From Flavobacterium sp. Leaf82 (GTDB taxonomy: Bacteria > Bacteroidota > Bacteroidia > Flavobacteriales > Flavobacteriaceae): a DNA stretch of 64,000 nt. Position numbers and translations under genes: made by a program. Below the pieces are notes generated by a model. It ran no database searches and was not told the DNA's origin. It saw only the letters and a list, made by a program, of their open reading frames with translations. Location of the stretch: assembly GCF_001422725.1 (NCBI RefSeq), contig NZ_LMMA01000006.1, forward strand, positions 171,683-235,682, written 5' to 3'. Shown in pieces: positions 32,617-42,402 of this stretch (the stretch's first letter is position 1; every line of letters begins with the position of its first letter).

Positions 32617-35520
32617 TTGGATCTTTCAAATTCATTTCAATTTTGCTTTGATATCAGTTTTGAAAAAAATCTGAATCATTATATTCCAACTGCATATATC
32701 GTTGAGAATACTGATGACATTAAATATTTAAATAAAAAAGCAACCAAAGATGTACTTGAAAGCTTTTTTATTGTTTTTGACAATTTAGATGCAGAAACAA
32801 AGAAAATATTGACCATTTGCGAATCGCTAAAACCAGACTTTATTTTCAAAAAATTTAGTACAAAAATCAAATCGGCAAAAACCATTGCTGATTTGCAAAA
32901 AGATTCTAAAATTGAGTTTGCAATTCGTCAGCATTTACAACTAAATTTAAGTTCCTTTTATAGTCTTATTGTTCAAAAACAATTTCCGTTATCTATTAAT
33001 ATGGGAGTTGAAAAGGATTTTTATCGTTCGAGAGTCAATATCGATCCGCTATATTTTGAACCTCAGATTGAGTTTAATAAACATACTGAAGGAATTACAT
33101 ATACGCTTTCGCTAAAAGAAAACGAAACTACATTTTTACCCATGAACAGCAGCATTGAGACACTGCTGGACGAACCAAGCTGGTTGATTATCGATAAAAA
33201 ACTTGGGCAGTTAAAGGATCTTAATTCTAAAAAACTTTCTCCTTTTTTAAAGAAAAAATCAATCGAAATACCTTCAAAGTTAGTTGATACTTATTTTAAA
33301 AATTTCATTCCTGAAATAGCAAAAAAAATAGATATTGAAGCTACTGGTTTTGAAATTGAGCATCGTGATCAAATTATTTCAAGCACGATTCAGCCTGTTT
33401 TTGATTTCTTTAAAAACTGTTATTACCTCAACCTTTATTTTGATTATAACGGTTATTCATTTGACAGCAGCAAAACTAAAAAAACACATTCGTTTGTTGA
33501 TTTTAGTATTGCTAACGAACCTAAAATCATTCAGTTTAAACGCAGTTCTGCCGAAACTTTATATACAGACAAATTACTTGAAATTGGTTTACTAAAAATC
33601 AAAAACGAGTTATTCGGATTAAATACTGATGCCGAAAATCCTGATCCTTACATCAATATTCAATTTGTTATTGACCGTAAAGAAGAACTGGAAAGTTTAG
33701 GATTTACGATCCAAAATCTAAAACTGGAAAGCAAAGAAATCATTACAGAAAACTACACTATTGCGGCTTCAAAAGAAGAAACAAAAGAAGATTGGTTTGA
33801 TATTAAAATAATCATTACAATTGGTAGCTACACTGTAAATTTCAGCGAAATTATTCCAAATATAAAAAGCAAGGAAAGACTCTTTTTATTGCCTGACGGA
33901 AACTATTTTCTGATTCCTTTAGAATGGCTGAGTAAATATGGTTCACTGGCAAAATTGGCAAAAACAGAGAATGGAAATCTTCTTTTGCGTAAAAGTAATT
34001 TTGCTGCTCTGGATGCAATTCCGGAAATCAAAGACGATATCATTCAAAAAGCCGAATATACATCTTCAGATTTATTAAAGGCTTCATTAAGACCTTATCA
34101 GATCGATGGTGTAAAATGGCTTTTAGGTCATTTTAATTCCAATCTGGGAGCTTGTCTGGCTGACGATATGGGACTTGGTAAAACATTACAAACCCTGGCC
34201 GTTCTGGTTGCAGTTCAGGAACAATTGGGTTTTACAACTAAAACCACGAATTTTGATTTGTTTCAAAATGAAACGACTATCGAAAGACAACCTTTAAAAG
34301 CCCTGATTGTTTTACCTTCGTCATTGGTTTTTAACTGGTATAATGAAGCTGCGAAATTTACACCGCATTTTTCGAAAATGCAGTATGTGGGTAATGACAG
34401 AAAATTATTAGCAAGCAGATTAGAATCAACTGATTTAATTTTTACAAGCTACAGCATTGTTCATCGTGATATTGCGATTTTAGAAAAATATAATTTCCAC
34501 TATTTAATTTTAGATGAAAGTCAATACATCAAAAATAAAAACTCTAAGATCTTTAAAGCTATTACTAAAATAAATACGCATCATAAAATGGCGCTAAGCG
34601 GTACGCCTATAGAAAATTCATTAGACGATTTATGGTCGCAAATGCAATTTATAAATCCTGATATTTTGGGAAGCTATGATTTTTTTGCTCAGAATTTTAA
34701 AATCCCAATTGAGAAAAAACAAGACGAGAATAGTTTGTCTGAATTAAAAAACCTTATCCAGCCTTATATTTTAAGACGAACAAAAGAGCAGGTTTTAAAA
34801 GATTTACCAGAGTTAACAGAGCAGATTTATTATTGTGATATGGATCCTGAACAGGAAAAATTATACGAAAAAGAAAAATCTAAGGCGCGTAATTTTTTAT
34901 TAAAAACTGACGGATCAAGTCCGGACAAAATTAGCATTATCAACACATTGATGAAGTTAAGACAATTGAGCAATCACCCCAAAATGATCGATCAGGAATC
35001 TGAAATTGATTCCGGAAAATATAACGCTGTAACTAATTATCTAGAAACTTTAGTAAAAGAGAAACAAAAAGCGATCATATTTAGTTCGTTTGTTACTAAT
35101 TTGAATTTTTATACAGATTGGTGCAAGGAAAACAAAATATCTTATTGCGAAATTACCGGTGAAACTCCGTCGAGCAAAAGAGAACAACAGGTAAAACTAT
35201 TTCAGGAAAAAGCAGAACCTTTGTTATTTTTTATTTCGCTTAAAGCGGGCGGTGTTGGTTTGAATATTACCAAAGCCTCTTATGTTTTGTTTTTGGATCC
35301 GTGGTGGAATCCTTTTGCTGAAAAACAAGGAGTTGGAAGGGCACATCGAATTGGACAATTAAATAAAGTAAACGTGATCAGGTTTATTTCGAAAAATACG
35401 GTAGAAGAAAAAATAATCAAATTGCAGGAAAACAAAAAATTATTATCTGATTCGCTTTTAGAAGAAAGCTATATTAATGATGAAATAGAAGTTAATTTAG
35501 ATTACATTTTAAGTTCTTAG
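32617..35520 (+). CDS. SNF2-family DNA helicase/translocase
   Basis: 967 residues. The C-terminal half (about 490-960) is a full SNF2 ATPase: Walker A LADDMGLGKTLQT, Walker B variant LDESQYIKN (DESQ instead of DEAH/DEAQ), SGTPIENSLDDLW, then the helicase C lobe with AIIFSSFV, KAGGVGLNITKA and GVGRAHRIGQ. The N-terminal half is not recognisable and resembles the accessory region of bacterial SNF2 proteins. The start is TTG 32617; the next in-frame Met is far inside. Such proteins remodel nucleoprotein or act with RNA polymerase (RapA-like); the target is not known. Confidence 0.93.
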   Translation: MDLSNSFQFCFDISFEKNLNHYIPTAYIVENTDDIKYLNKKATKDVLESFFIVFDNLDAETKKILTICESLKPDFIFKKFSTKIKSAKTIADLQKDSKIEFAIRQHLQLNLSSFYSLIVQKQFPLSINMGVEKDFYRSRVNIDPLYFEPQIEFNKHTEGITYTLSLKENETTFLPMNSSIETLLDEPSWLIIDKKLGQLKDLNSKKLSPFLKKKSIEIPSKLVDTYFKNFIPEIAKKIDIEATGFEIEHRDQIISSTIQPVFDFFKNCYYLNLYFDYNGYSFDSSKTKKTHSFVDFSIANEPKIIQFKRSSAETLYTDKLLEIGLLKIKNELFGLNTDAENPDPYINIQFVIDRKEELESLGFTIQNLKLESKEIITENYTIAASKEETKEDWFDIKIIITIGSYTVNFSEIIPNIKSKERLFLLPDGNYFLIPLEWLSKYGSLAKLAKTENGNLLLRKSNFAALDAIPEIKDDIIQKAEYTSSDLLKASLRPYQIDGVKWLLGHFNSNLGACLADDMGLGKTLQTLAVLVAVQEQLGFTTKTTNFDLFQNETTIERQPLKALIVLPSSLVFNWYNEAAKFTPHFSKMQYVGNDRKLLASRLESTDLIFTSYSIVHRDIAILEKYNFHYLILDESQYIKNKNSKIFKAITKINTHHKMALSGTPIENSLDDLWSQMQFINPDILGSYDFFAQNFKIPIEKKQDENSLSELKNLIQPYILRRTKEQVLKDLPELTEQIYYCDMDPEQEKLYEKEKSKARNFLLKTDGSSPDKISIINTLMKLRQLSNHPKMIDQESEIDSGKYNAVTNYLETLVKEKQKAIIFSSFVTNLNFYTDWCKENKISYCEITGETPSSKREQQVKLFQEKAEPLLFFISLKAGGVGLNITKASYVLFLDPWWNPFAEKQGVGRAHRIGQLNKVNVIRFISKNTVEEKIIKLQENKKLLSDSLLEESYINDEIEVNLDYILSS

Positions 35521-35598
35521 CAGTTGTTTTTAAAACCAATAAAACGGCATCCTGTTACGTTATATAAAATTGTTATATTTACAAATCTTACACATAAT

Positions 35599-36864
35599 AT
35601 GATGCTAAAATTTTTGTTTCAAAATCTACTGTTGTTTTTCATTTGTATTTCGGCGACTGCTCAGGAAGTTCAAAATGAGATTGATCCTCCTTATAATATC
35701 AAAACCGTTTCGTTTGTTCAAAACGGCAGTAACGTAGTTCCTATATTTGAATTGGGCGATACTTTTACATTTCAGTTTGATGATTTATTTGGTAATGAAG
35801 CCAATTACTATTTTGAAGTCATTCATTGTGATTACAATTGGAAACCAACAGACATCCCTAAAACAGATTACATTAGTGGATTTGATAATCAAAGAATTAC
35901 AGATTATGTTAATTCTTTTAATACGCTTCAGGTATTTTCGCATTACAGATTATCTTTTCCAAATCAGTTTACAACACAATTGCGAATTTCAGGAAATTAC
36001 ATGCTTAGAATCCTGAATGAAGATAAAGATATAGTTTTCTCAAGAAAGTTCATTTTATATGAAAATCATTCTACAGTTACAGCTCAGGTAAAGCGAAGCC
36101 GTGATGTTACTAATATTGACTATAAGCAAAACCTGGATTTTGCAGTATTATCTAACGATATTGTTTTTCAGACTCCATTACAAAATGTGAAAATCCTATT
36201 ATTGCAGAATGGTAATTTTAATACGGGTATTAAAAACATTCCTCCACAATATACAATAGGAAATCAATTGGTATATAAATACAATAAAGAAACCCAGTTC
36301 TGGGGCGGAAATGAATTTTTATACTTTGAAAATAAAGACATTCGCGCCGCAAACAACAATGTAGGACGAGTTGGTGCAAACAACGACATTTACAATGGTT
36401 ATCTTTATACAAATCAAGCCAGGGGCAATCAAATTTATACCGTTTATCAGGATGTAAACGGAAATTTTGTTGTAAAAAACATAAACGCTTCCAATAATGA
36501 AATAGAAGCAGATTATGCCTGGATTTATTTTAGTCTTTCGGCACCTACTTTCAGATCATCATCCAAAGACATTTATATTACAGGAATGTTCAATAATTAC
36601 AGTTTATCGCCAGAATATAAAATGGATTATAATACGGATAAAGGAATTTATGAAAAAGCAGTCATGATTAAGCAGGGTTTTACTAATTTTCAATATACGA
36701 TTGCCGATAAAAAAGGTGCTATAGATTATGAAAATGCTATTGACGGAAACTTTTATCAAACTGAAAATGAGTATACCATCTTAGTTTATTACAAAGAAAG
36801 TACAGATCGTTACCAAAGAGTTATAGGAAAAGGAAATGCGAACTCAATAAACATCATAAATTAA
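35599..36864 (+). CDS. DUF5103 family secreted protein
   Basis: 421 residues from ATG 35599 (a second ATG follows immediately). The longer frame from 35524 would put 25 residues before the signal peptide, so I reject it. The signal peptide ends ICISATAQ. The body matches the Bacteroidetes DUF5103 pattern: YYFEVIHCDYNWKPT, FNTLQVFSHYRLSFPN, an Ig-like AYIYFSL region and ITGMFNNYSLSPEYKM, a glycogen-binding-like segment, near residues 320-360. The function is unknown. It begins 79 bases after the SNF2 gene. Confidence 0.88.
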   Translation: MMLKFLFQNLLLFFICISATAQEVQNEIDPPYNIKTVSFVQNGSNVVPIFELGDTFTFQFDDLFGNEANYYFEVIHCDYNWKPTDIPKTDYISGFDNQRITDYVNSFNTLQVFSHYRLSFPNQFTTQLRISGNYMLRILNEDKDIVFSRKFILYENHSTVTAQVKRSRDVTNIDYKQNLDFAVLSNDIVFQTPLQNVKILLLQNGNFNTGIKNIPPQYTIGNQLVYKYNKETQFWGGNEFLYFENKDIRAANNNVGRVGANNDIYNGYLYTNQARGNQIYTVYQDVNGNFVVKNINASNNEIEADYAWIYFSLSAPTFRSSSKDIYITGMFNNYSLSPEYKMDYNTDKGIYEKAVMIKQGFTNFQYTIADKKGAIDYENAIDGNFYQTENEYTILVYYKESTDRYQRVIGKGNANSINIIN

Positions 36865-36902
36865 AACATTGTTAAGGTTTTAGATTGGAAGATTTTTTTT
36901 TG

Positions 36903-36910
36903 TAGATTTG
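36903..36910 (+). promoter_or_regulatory. -7 promoter box of apaG
   Basis: TAGATTTG, 34 bases before the ATG at 36944. Confidence 0.55.
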
Positions 36911-36943
36911 CAACTATAACGCACACATATATACTACTTTAGT

Positions 36944-37330
36944 ATGGTTTCTCAGATAACACGAGGCATAAAAATATCTGTTTTGACTAGTTTTGAAGGT
37001 ACTTACTTCAAGAACTACAAGATTCATTTTGCTTTTAGTTATGTGGTTACAATCGAAAATCACAGCAAAGATTCAGTTCAGTTAACCTCTCGCCACTGGG
37101 AGATATTTGACTCTTTAAATGACTTGGAAATTGTTGACGGAGAAGGTGTTATTGGAAAAAAACCAGTTCTAAAACCTGGAGAAAATCACACTTATAGTTC
37201 CGGCTGTTTATTATCATCTCCTTATGGAGCGATGAAAGGTCATTTTAATATGATCAATTTTACTACTACAAAAACATTTAAGGTAATTGTTCCTACTTTT
37301 AGAATGTGTGCTCCTTTTGCCTTAAACTAA
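36944..37330 (+). CDS. apaG: ApaG/DUF525 domain protein
   Basis: 128 residues, a complete single-domain fibronectin-III-like ApaG protein: FAFSYVVTIENHSKDSVQLTSRHWEIFDS, EGVIGKKPVLKPGENHTYSSGC, and PYGAMKGHFNM. The fold is known; the role (linked to metal homeostasis in enterobacteria) is not well settled and should not be assumed here. It stands alone between DUF5103 and pruA. Confidence 0.95.
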   Translation: MVSQITRGIKISVLTSFEGTYFKNYKIHFAFSYVVTIENHSKDSVQLTSRHWEIFDSLNDLEIVDGEGVIGKKPVLKPGENHTYSSGCLLSSPYGAMKGHFNMINFTTTKTFKVIVPTFRMCAPFALN

Positions 37331-37403
37331 ATACTGGCTTAAAAACTACATTTTTTATAGTTATCTTAATCATAATTTTATCAAATTATTAATTTATCCT
37401 TTG

Positions 37404-37411
37404 TACTTTTG
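37404..37411 (+). promoter_or_regulatory. -7 promoter box of pruA
   Basis: TACTTTTG, about 75 bases before the ATG at 37486. Confidence 0.55.
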
Positions 37412-37485
37412 TGCCACGTTAGATTATTCGTAACAAATCAAATCATCTAACCCTTAAATTGTCTAATTATCTAATTTTAAATACA

Positions 37486-39111
37486 ATGCTAAAAGGATTC
37501 TTTCATGTACCAAAAGCGGTAAACGAGCCTGTAAAAAGCTACGCACCTAACTCACCAGAAAAAGCAGCTGTTCAGGCAGCCTACACAACATTGTGGAATT
37601 CTAAAATTGACGTTCCGTTATATATCGGAAGCGAAGAAATCAGAACTGGAAATACAAGAACAATATCTGCTCCTCACGATCACAAACACATTGTAGGAAC
37701 TTATCACTTAGCGGAAAAACAACATATTGAAAAAGCAATTGCCAATGCACTTGAATCAAGAACAGCATGGGCAAATATGGCATGGGAACAACGTGCTGCT
37801 ATTTTCTTAAAAGCTGCTGAACTTATTGCAGGACCATACAGAGCTCGTATCAACGCAGCAACTATGATTGGTCAATCTAAAAATATTCATCAGGCAGAAA
37901 TTGATGCTTCTTGCGAATTGATCGACTTTTTACGTTACAACGTAGAATTTATGACTCAAATTTACGGAGATCAGCCAAAATCTGATTCTACTACATGGAA
38001 TCGTCTAGAATACAGACCTCTTGAAGGTTTTATTTATGCAATTACTCCTTTTAACTTTACTGCTATTGCTGCAAATCTTCCTGCAAGTGCTGCAATGATG
38101 GGTAACGTTGTGGTTTGGAAACCAAGTGATAGCCAGGTTTTCTCTGCAAAAATCATCATCGATGTTTTCAAAGAAGCTGGTGTTCCTGATGGTGTTATCA
38201 ATGTTGTTTTTGGAGATGCATTAATGATTACTGATACTGTTTTAGCAAGCCGTGATTTTGCCGGAGTTCACTTTACAGGATCAACTCACGTATTTAAAGA
38301 TATCTGGGCTAAAATTGGTTCAAACATTCACCTTTATAAAACATACCCAAGAATCGTTGGAGAAACTGGTGGTAAAGATTTTATCATTGCACATCCAAGC
38401 GCTAACGTAAAACAAGTTGCTACAGGAATTACTCGTGGAGCATTTGAATTTCAAGGACAAAAATGTTCAGCTGCTTCAAGAGCTTATGTTCCTCAAAGTT
38501 TATGGCCAGCTGTAAAAGAACAATTAATTGCTGATGTAAAATCGATGAAAATGGGTTCTCCGGAAGATTTTGGAAACTTTATTACAGCAGTTATTCACGA
38601 AGGTTCTTTTGATAAATTAGCTGGTTTTATAGATCAGGCTAAAAAAGATGCTGATGCTGAAATCATTGCTGGTGGAAATTATGATAAATCTGTAGGTTAC
38701 TTTATTGAGCCAACAATTATTGTAACTACAAATCCAAAATATACTACAATGGAAACTGAGTTATTTGGACCAGTAATAACTATATATGTTTTCGAAGATG
38801 CAAAATGGGAAGAAACTTTAGAATTAGTTGATACTACTTCTGAGTATGCTTTGACAGGAGCTGTATTTAGCCAGGATCGTTATGCTATTGAAGTTGCAAC
38901 TACGAAATTGCAAAATGCTGCTGGTAACTTCTATATCAACGACAAACCAACAGGAGCTGTTGTAGGAATGCAGCCTTTTGGTGGAGCAAGAGCTTCAGGA
39001 ACTAACGATAAAGCAGGTTCTGCATTGAACTTATTACGTTGGGCTTCTCCCAGAACTATCAAAGAAACTTTTGTAACTCCAGAAGATTACAGATACCCTT
39101 TCTTAGGATAG
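37486..39111 (+). CDS. pruA: L-glutamate gamma-semialdehyde (1-pyrroline-5-carboxylate) dehydrogenase
   Basis: 541 residues from ATG 37486, the usual length; the frame extends to 37459 without an ATG. It oxidises glutamate semialdehyde to glutamate, the last step of proline breakdown, using NAD. The aldehyde dehydrogenase core is complete: YAITPFNFTAIAANLP, FTGSTHVFKDI, the catalytic Glu in VGETGGKDF, and the nucleophile Cys327 in FQGQKCSAASR. No proline dehydrogenase gene lies next to it in this window. A strong terminator follows. Confidence 0.96.
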   Translation: MLKGFFHVPKAVNEPVKSYAPNSPEKAAVQAAYTTLWNSKIDVPLYIGSEEIRTGNTRTISAPHDHKHIVGTYHLAEKQHIEKAIANALESRTAWANMAWEQRAAIFLKAAELIAGPYRARINAATMIGQSKNIHQAEIDASCELIDFLRYNVEFMTQIYGDQPKSDSTTWNRLEYRPLEGFIYAITPFNFTAIAANLPASAAMMGNVVVWKPSDSQVFSAKIIIDVFKEAGVPDGVINVVFGDALMITDTVLASRDFAGVHFTGSTHVFKDIWAKIGSNIHLYKTYPRIVGETGGKDFIIAHPSANVKQVATGITRGAFEFQGQKCSAASRAYVPQSLWPAVKEQLIADVKSMKMGSPEDFGNFITAVIHEGSFDKLAGFIDQAKKDADAEIIAGGNYDKSVGYFIEPTIIVTTNPKYTTMETELFGPVITIYVFEDAKWEETLELVDTTSEYALTGAVFSQDRYAIEVATTKLQNAAGNFYINDKPTGAVVGMQPFGGARASGTNDKAGSALNLLRWASPRTIKETFVTPEDYRYPFLG

Positions 39112-39166
39112 TAATTTGTTCAAGTTTAAAAACATTTCAAGTTTCAAGTTAGAAACTTGGTCTATA

Positions 39167-39204
39167 AAAAGCCGAATCTTTTAATTAAGATTCGGCTTTT
39201 GCTT
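39167..39204 (+). terminator. Terminator of pruA
   Basis: AAAAGCCGAATCTT pairs perfectly with AAGATTCGGCTTTT across a six-base loop. Confidence 0.9.
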
Positions 39205-39567
39205 TTTATTTCTATTAGATAAAGACCAAACATTCCCTACTTTCATATCTGGTCTCTCAACAAAAACTGTCTATCACCTACACTTTGACAGTATTTGCCA
39301 ATATCTTTTTATATTCCTTTTTAGAAAATTGATTACAAAATTTTCTAATTGCGATTAAATCGTAAAAAACAAACAACTCATTTGCAACGTTTTAATAAAT
39401 AATCCTATTTATTATCTTAATTTATTTCAATAAATATGGTTTTAAAAAGCAAATATTATTTTGTAATACTTTTCTTATTATACTAGTTATCAACATGATA
39501 CATTCTTAAAAACCCTATTCTATTACTTAAAAAACTTATTGCAATAAAGTAAAAATATTGTGCACCT
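39205..39567. other. AT-rich intergenic region without recognisable content
   Basis: About 360 bases with no open frame, no strong hairpin and no similarity to the window's repeat families. It is unusually long and AT-rich for this region. Confidence 0.4.
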
Positions 39568-39575
39568 TAAATTTG
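39568..39575 (+). promoter_or_regulatory. -7 promoter box of the orphan gene
   Basis: TAAATTTG, leaving a leader of about 110 bases before the ATG at 39692. Confidence 0.5.
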
Positions 39576-39691
39576 CATTAGATTTAATTGCGTGCTGAAA
39601 TCAAAAAAGTATCATCAAAAATATACTGAAGAGAAGCACTTTTAAATTAAAAAAAAAAAACAGTAAAACATCAGTAAAAAATAAAAAAACA

Positions 39692-40420
39692 ATGAAAAAT
39701 TTACAAAACACACCTGCAATAATTGTGCAATCAAAAAGTATTGGTCATGTAATTGATTTTAAATGGAATAAAAAAAAGATTGAACAATTTTTAGATCCAT
39801 TAGAAGGAAATGAGGAACTGGAAAATGAATTATTAAAAATTAATCATAAAGCTGCTGTTGGACTTACAGCCGCATTACTGGAATGGATTTACTGGCGCTA
39901 TTCAGGATATACAAAAAACAGTACTGATATTCAAAAAAGAATTGAGGCTTTATGGTCTTCTATTGATAATATGAAAAATAGTAAGCCATTAGTTTTTGAT
40001 ACCAATTTTGACATATCAGCATCCGGTCATGTAGACGGACCATTATGGATTGCTCTAATGAATGTAAGGATGATTGATGTTATGTATAGAAAAGGATCTT
40101 ACGCTCTTCAAAATGAGTTAATTGGACTTGTATTACTAGCACGACATATTACACCAAGAAAAAAAGTTTTTGATAAATGGTTTACCAAAACAATAGCAGT
40201 ATTAAAAGAAGATTATCCTTGTCAATACAGCGCTGATATTATCGAAAATGAAGATGCTGTTTACGATTCATCACAAGAGCCAACTATTTGTCGTAACTTT
40301 TTCTTTGATCCTGAATTTCAATATTCTACTGAAGCATCAGAAAAAGCCATACACGAACTGATAGATAATTTAGATTCTAAAACAAATCCATTTTTGTGTT
40401 TCACAAAAAAAGCATCATAA
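39692..40420 (+). CDS. Orphan cytoplasmic protein of unknown function
   Basis: 242 residues, no signal peptide and no membrane segment. It is helical in outlook, with an aromatic cluster LLEWIYWRYSGYT (near residue 60), DGPLWIALMNVRMIDVMYRKG (near 120) and an acidic C-terminal third. I recognise no domain. The gene is isolated, with a long AT-rich leader and a perfect terminator, so it is its own transcription unit. The size and composition would fit an immunity-type protein, but there is no toxin gene nearby and this is only a thought. Confidence 0.8.
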   Translation: MKNLQNTPAIIVQSKSIGHVIDFKWNKKKIEQFLDPLEGNEELENELLKINHKAAVGLTAALLEWIYWRYSGYTKNSTDIQKRIEALWSSIDNMKNSKPLVFDTNFDISASGHVDGPLWIALMNVRMIDVMYRKGSYALQNELIGLVLLARHITPRKKVFDKWFTKTIAVLKEDYPCQYSADIIENEDAVYDSSQEPTICRNFFFDPEFQYSTEASEKAIHELIDNLDSKTNPFLCFTKKAS

Positions 40421-40437
40421 TCTATTGATTTGAAATC

Positions 40438-40486
40438 AAATAACCCGACAATAATTCATAAAGCAATTATTATCGGGTTATTTTAT
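40438..40486. terminator. Long bidirectional terminator
   Basis: AAATAACCCGACAATAATT pairs with AATTATTATCGGGTTATTT around an eight-base loop, serving the orphan gene and the leftward rsmG. Confidence 0.9.
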
Positions 40487-40498
40487 ATTGAAGAAAGA

Positions 40499-41128
40499 TT
40501 AGACTGTAAACTTCAAAGGCAAATGCACTACTTTTTTGGTTTCAAAAAATTCATCTTCAAAAATTGTAGACAAATCATATAAAGTTGCTTTTGGAAAATC
40601 CTTTAATTCTTCGGATAAATCGCCACCTTTAAGGTATAGAATTCCGTTTTTCAAAGTATGCTTATGTTGCTTCTTGATTTTATTTTTAATCCAGGAAACA
40701 AAGTCCGGCATATTTGTAACCGCGCGACTCACGATAAAATCAAAATCGCCTTTTACATTTTCGGCACGCAATTGTTCTGCTTTTACGTTCTTTAATTCTA
40801 ATGCATCAACAACGCCCTGAACTACTTTTATTTTTTTAGCGATAACATCAATCAAATAAAAACGCGTTTCAGGAAAAAGAATCGCCAAAGGTATTCCAGG
40901 AAATCCACCGCCGGTTCCAACATCAAGAACAAACGTTCCGGGTTCAAATTTCATAATTTTTGCAATTCCTAACGAATGCAAGACATGTTTTGTATATAAG
41001 GCATCAATGTCTTTACGCGAAATAACATTGATTTTTTCATTCCAATCGTGGTATAAAAAGTCTAATTTTTGAAATTGTTCGATTTGAATATCAGTCAAAT
41101 CAGGAAAATATTTCAATATCTCATCCAT
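40499..41128 (-). CDS. rsmG: 16S rRNA (guanine-N7) methyltransferase RsmG
   Basis: 209 residues. It methylates G527 of 16S rRNA. SAM-binding DVGTGGGFPGIPLAI is near residue 68, followed by LIDVIAKKIKVV, the acidic AEQLRAENV and IVSRAVTNMPDFVSW, all characteristic of GidB/RsmG. A TACTTTTG box at 41145-41152 is its promoter. Confidence 0.97.
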   Translation of the reverse strand: MDEILKYFPDLTDIQIEQFQKLDFLYHDWNEKINVISRKDIDALYTKHVLHSLGIAKIMKFEPGTFVLDVGTGGGFPGIPLAILFPETRFYLIDVIAKKIKVVQGVVDALELKNVKAEQLRAENVKGDFDFIVSRAVTNMPDFVSWIKNKIKKQHKHTLKNGILYLKGGDLSEELKDFPKATLYDLSTIFEDEFFETKKVVHLPLKFTV

Positions 41129-41144
41129 TGCTCTAATTTTTTAA

Positions 41145-41152
41145 CAAAAGTA
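41145..41152 (-). promoter_or_regulatory. -7 promoter box of rsmG
   Basis: TACTTTTG on the minus strand, 16 bases before the ATG at 41128. Confidence 0.65.
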
Positions 41153-41208
41153 CTACTTTACAGTTGAAATATTTAACTCAATTTTGCAAATTGAAAATTT
41201 ATAATAAT

Positions 41209-41216
41209 TACCTTTG
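41209..41216 (+). promoter_or_regulatory. -7 promoter box of the desaturase gene
   Basis: TACCTTTG, 19 bases before the ATG at 41236, with TTTTG about 22 bases upstream as a -33 element. Confidence 0.65.
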
Positions 41217-41235
41217 AAAACTATTTAAATCAATT

Positions 41236-42330
41236 ATGAATAACACTGCGCCTACATTTGCTAAGCAAGACAATCTGAAGTTCTTCAGAACACTTAACTC
41301 ACGAGTAAACAATTACTTCAAGGAGAACAACATTCAGAAAACGGGAAACTGGAAGCTGCACTTAAAAGCTGTTATTCTTTTCGCCGTTTTCCTGACACCT
41401 TACTTTTTAATCCTAACTCTTAACATGCCATTTTGGGCACAATTGTTATTAAACATTCTTATGGGAGTTGGAATGGCAGGAATTGGAATGAATGTGATGC
41501 ACGACGGAAACCACGGATCATACTCTTCTAAATCATGGATTAACAAAATCATGGGCGGAAGTATTTATGTTCTGGCCGGGAACGTTCACAACTGGCAAGT
41601 ACAACACAATGTACTTCACCACACTTATACAAATATTCACGGTCATGATGAAGATCTTGACGCCGGAAGAATTATTCGTTTTACACAAAATGCCGAATGG
41701 CAACGTTTTCATAAATTTCAACATTATTATTCTTTTTTCTTATACGGACTATTGACTTTTAATTGGGCTTTAACAACCGATTTCAAGCAAATGAAAAACT
41801 ACCTAAAAAGAAAATTATCATACGGAACACCTCAAAGTCCTGCCAAATTATGGACTGTTTTAGTGATCACAAAAATAATTTACGTTTTAATCTGGATGGT
41901 TTTACCAATGCTTCTTGGTGTAACATGGTGGAAAGTTATTGTTGGATTCTTCGTAATGCATTATGTAGCCGGATTAATTTTAAGTATTGTTTTTCAATTG
42001 GCACACGTAGTAGAGGAAACTTCGAACCCGGTACCTAATGAAGATGGCGAAATGGAAAACACGTGGGCAATTCACCAATTGTACACAACTGCTAATTTTG
42101 CTCCAAAAAACAAAATAGTAAACTGGTTTACAGGAGGATTAAACCACCAAATCGAACACCATATTTTCCCGAATATCAGTCATATTCACTACGGAAAAAT
42201 TGCCGAAATTGTAAAACAAACTGCAATCGAATGCAACTTGCCTTATCATGAATTCAGAACGATGAGAGGAGCTGTTGTCGCACATTACAAGCATTTAAGA
42301 GATCTTGGAATGAAACCTGAACTAGCATAA
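41236..42330 (+). CDS. Membrane fatty-acyl desaturase
   Basis: 364 residues. The di-iron His boxes are HDGNHGSYS (near residue 90), HNVLHHTYTN (near 125) and NHQIEHHIFP (near 310), the pattern of front-end/acyl-lipid desaturases. Four hydrophobic helices surround them. There is no cytochrome b5 domain. It inserts a double bond into membrane acyl chains, probably for fluidity; regiospecificity cannot be read. It is followed 72 bases later by an aminotransferase gene. Confidence 0.95.
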   Translation: MNNTAPTFAKQDNLKFFRTLNSRVNNYFKENNIQKTGNWKLHLKAVILFAVFLTPYFLILTLNMPFWAQLLLNILMGVGMAGIGMNVMHDGNHGSYSSKSWINKIMGGSIYVLAGNVHNWQVQHNVLHHTYTNIHGHDEDLDAGRIIRFTQNAEWQRFHKFQHYYSFFLYGLLTFNWALTTDFKQMKNYLKRKLSYGTPQSPAKLWTVLVITKIIYVLIWMVLPMLLGVTWWKVIVGFFVMHYVAGLILSIVFQLAHVVEETSNPVPNEDGEMENTWAIHQLYTTANFAPKNKIVNWFTGGLNHQIEHHIFPNISHIHYGKIAEIVKQTAIECNLPYHEFRTMRGAVVAHYKHLRDLGMKPELA

Positions 42331-42402
42331 AACTAAAAAAATCTATTAATAATTAACCTTCCTTAATTAAAGTTGAAATTAAGGACATTCAAAAATTTTA
42401 TA

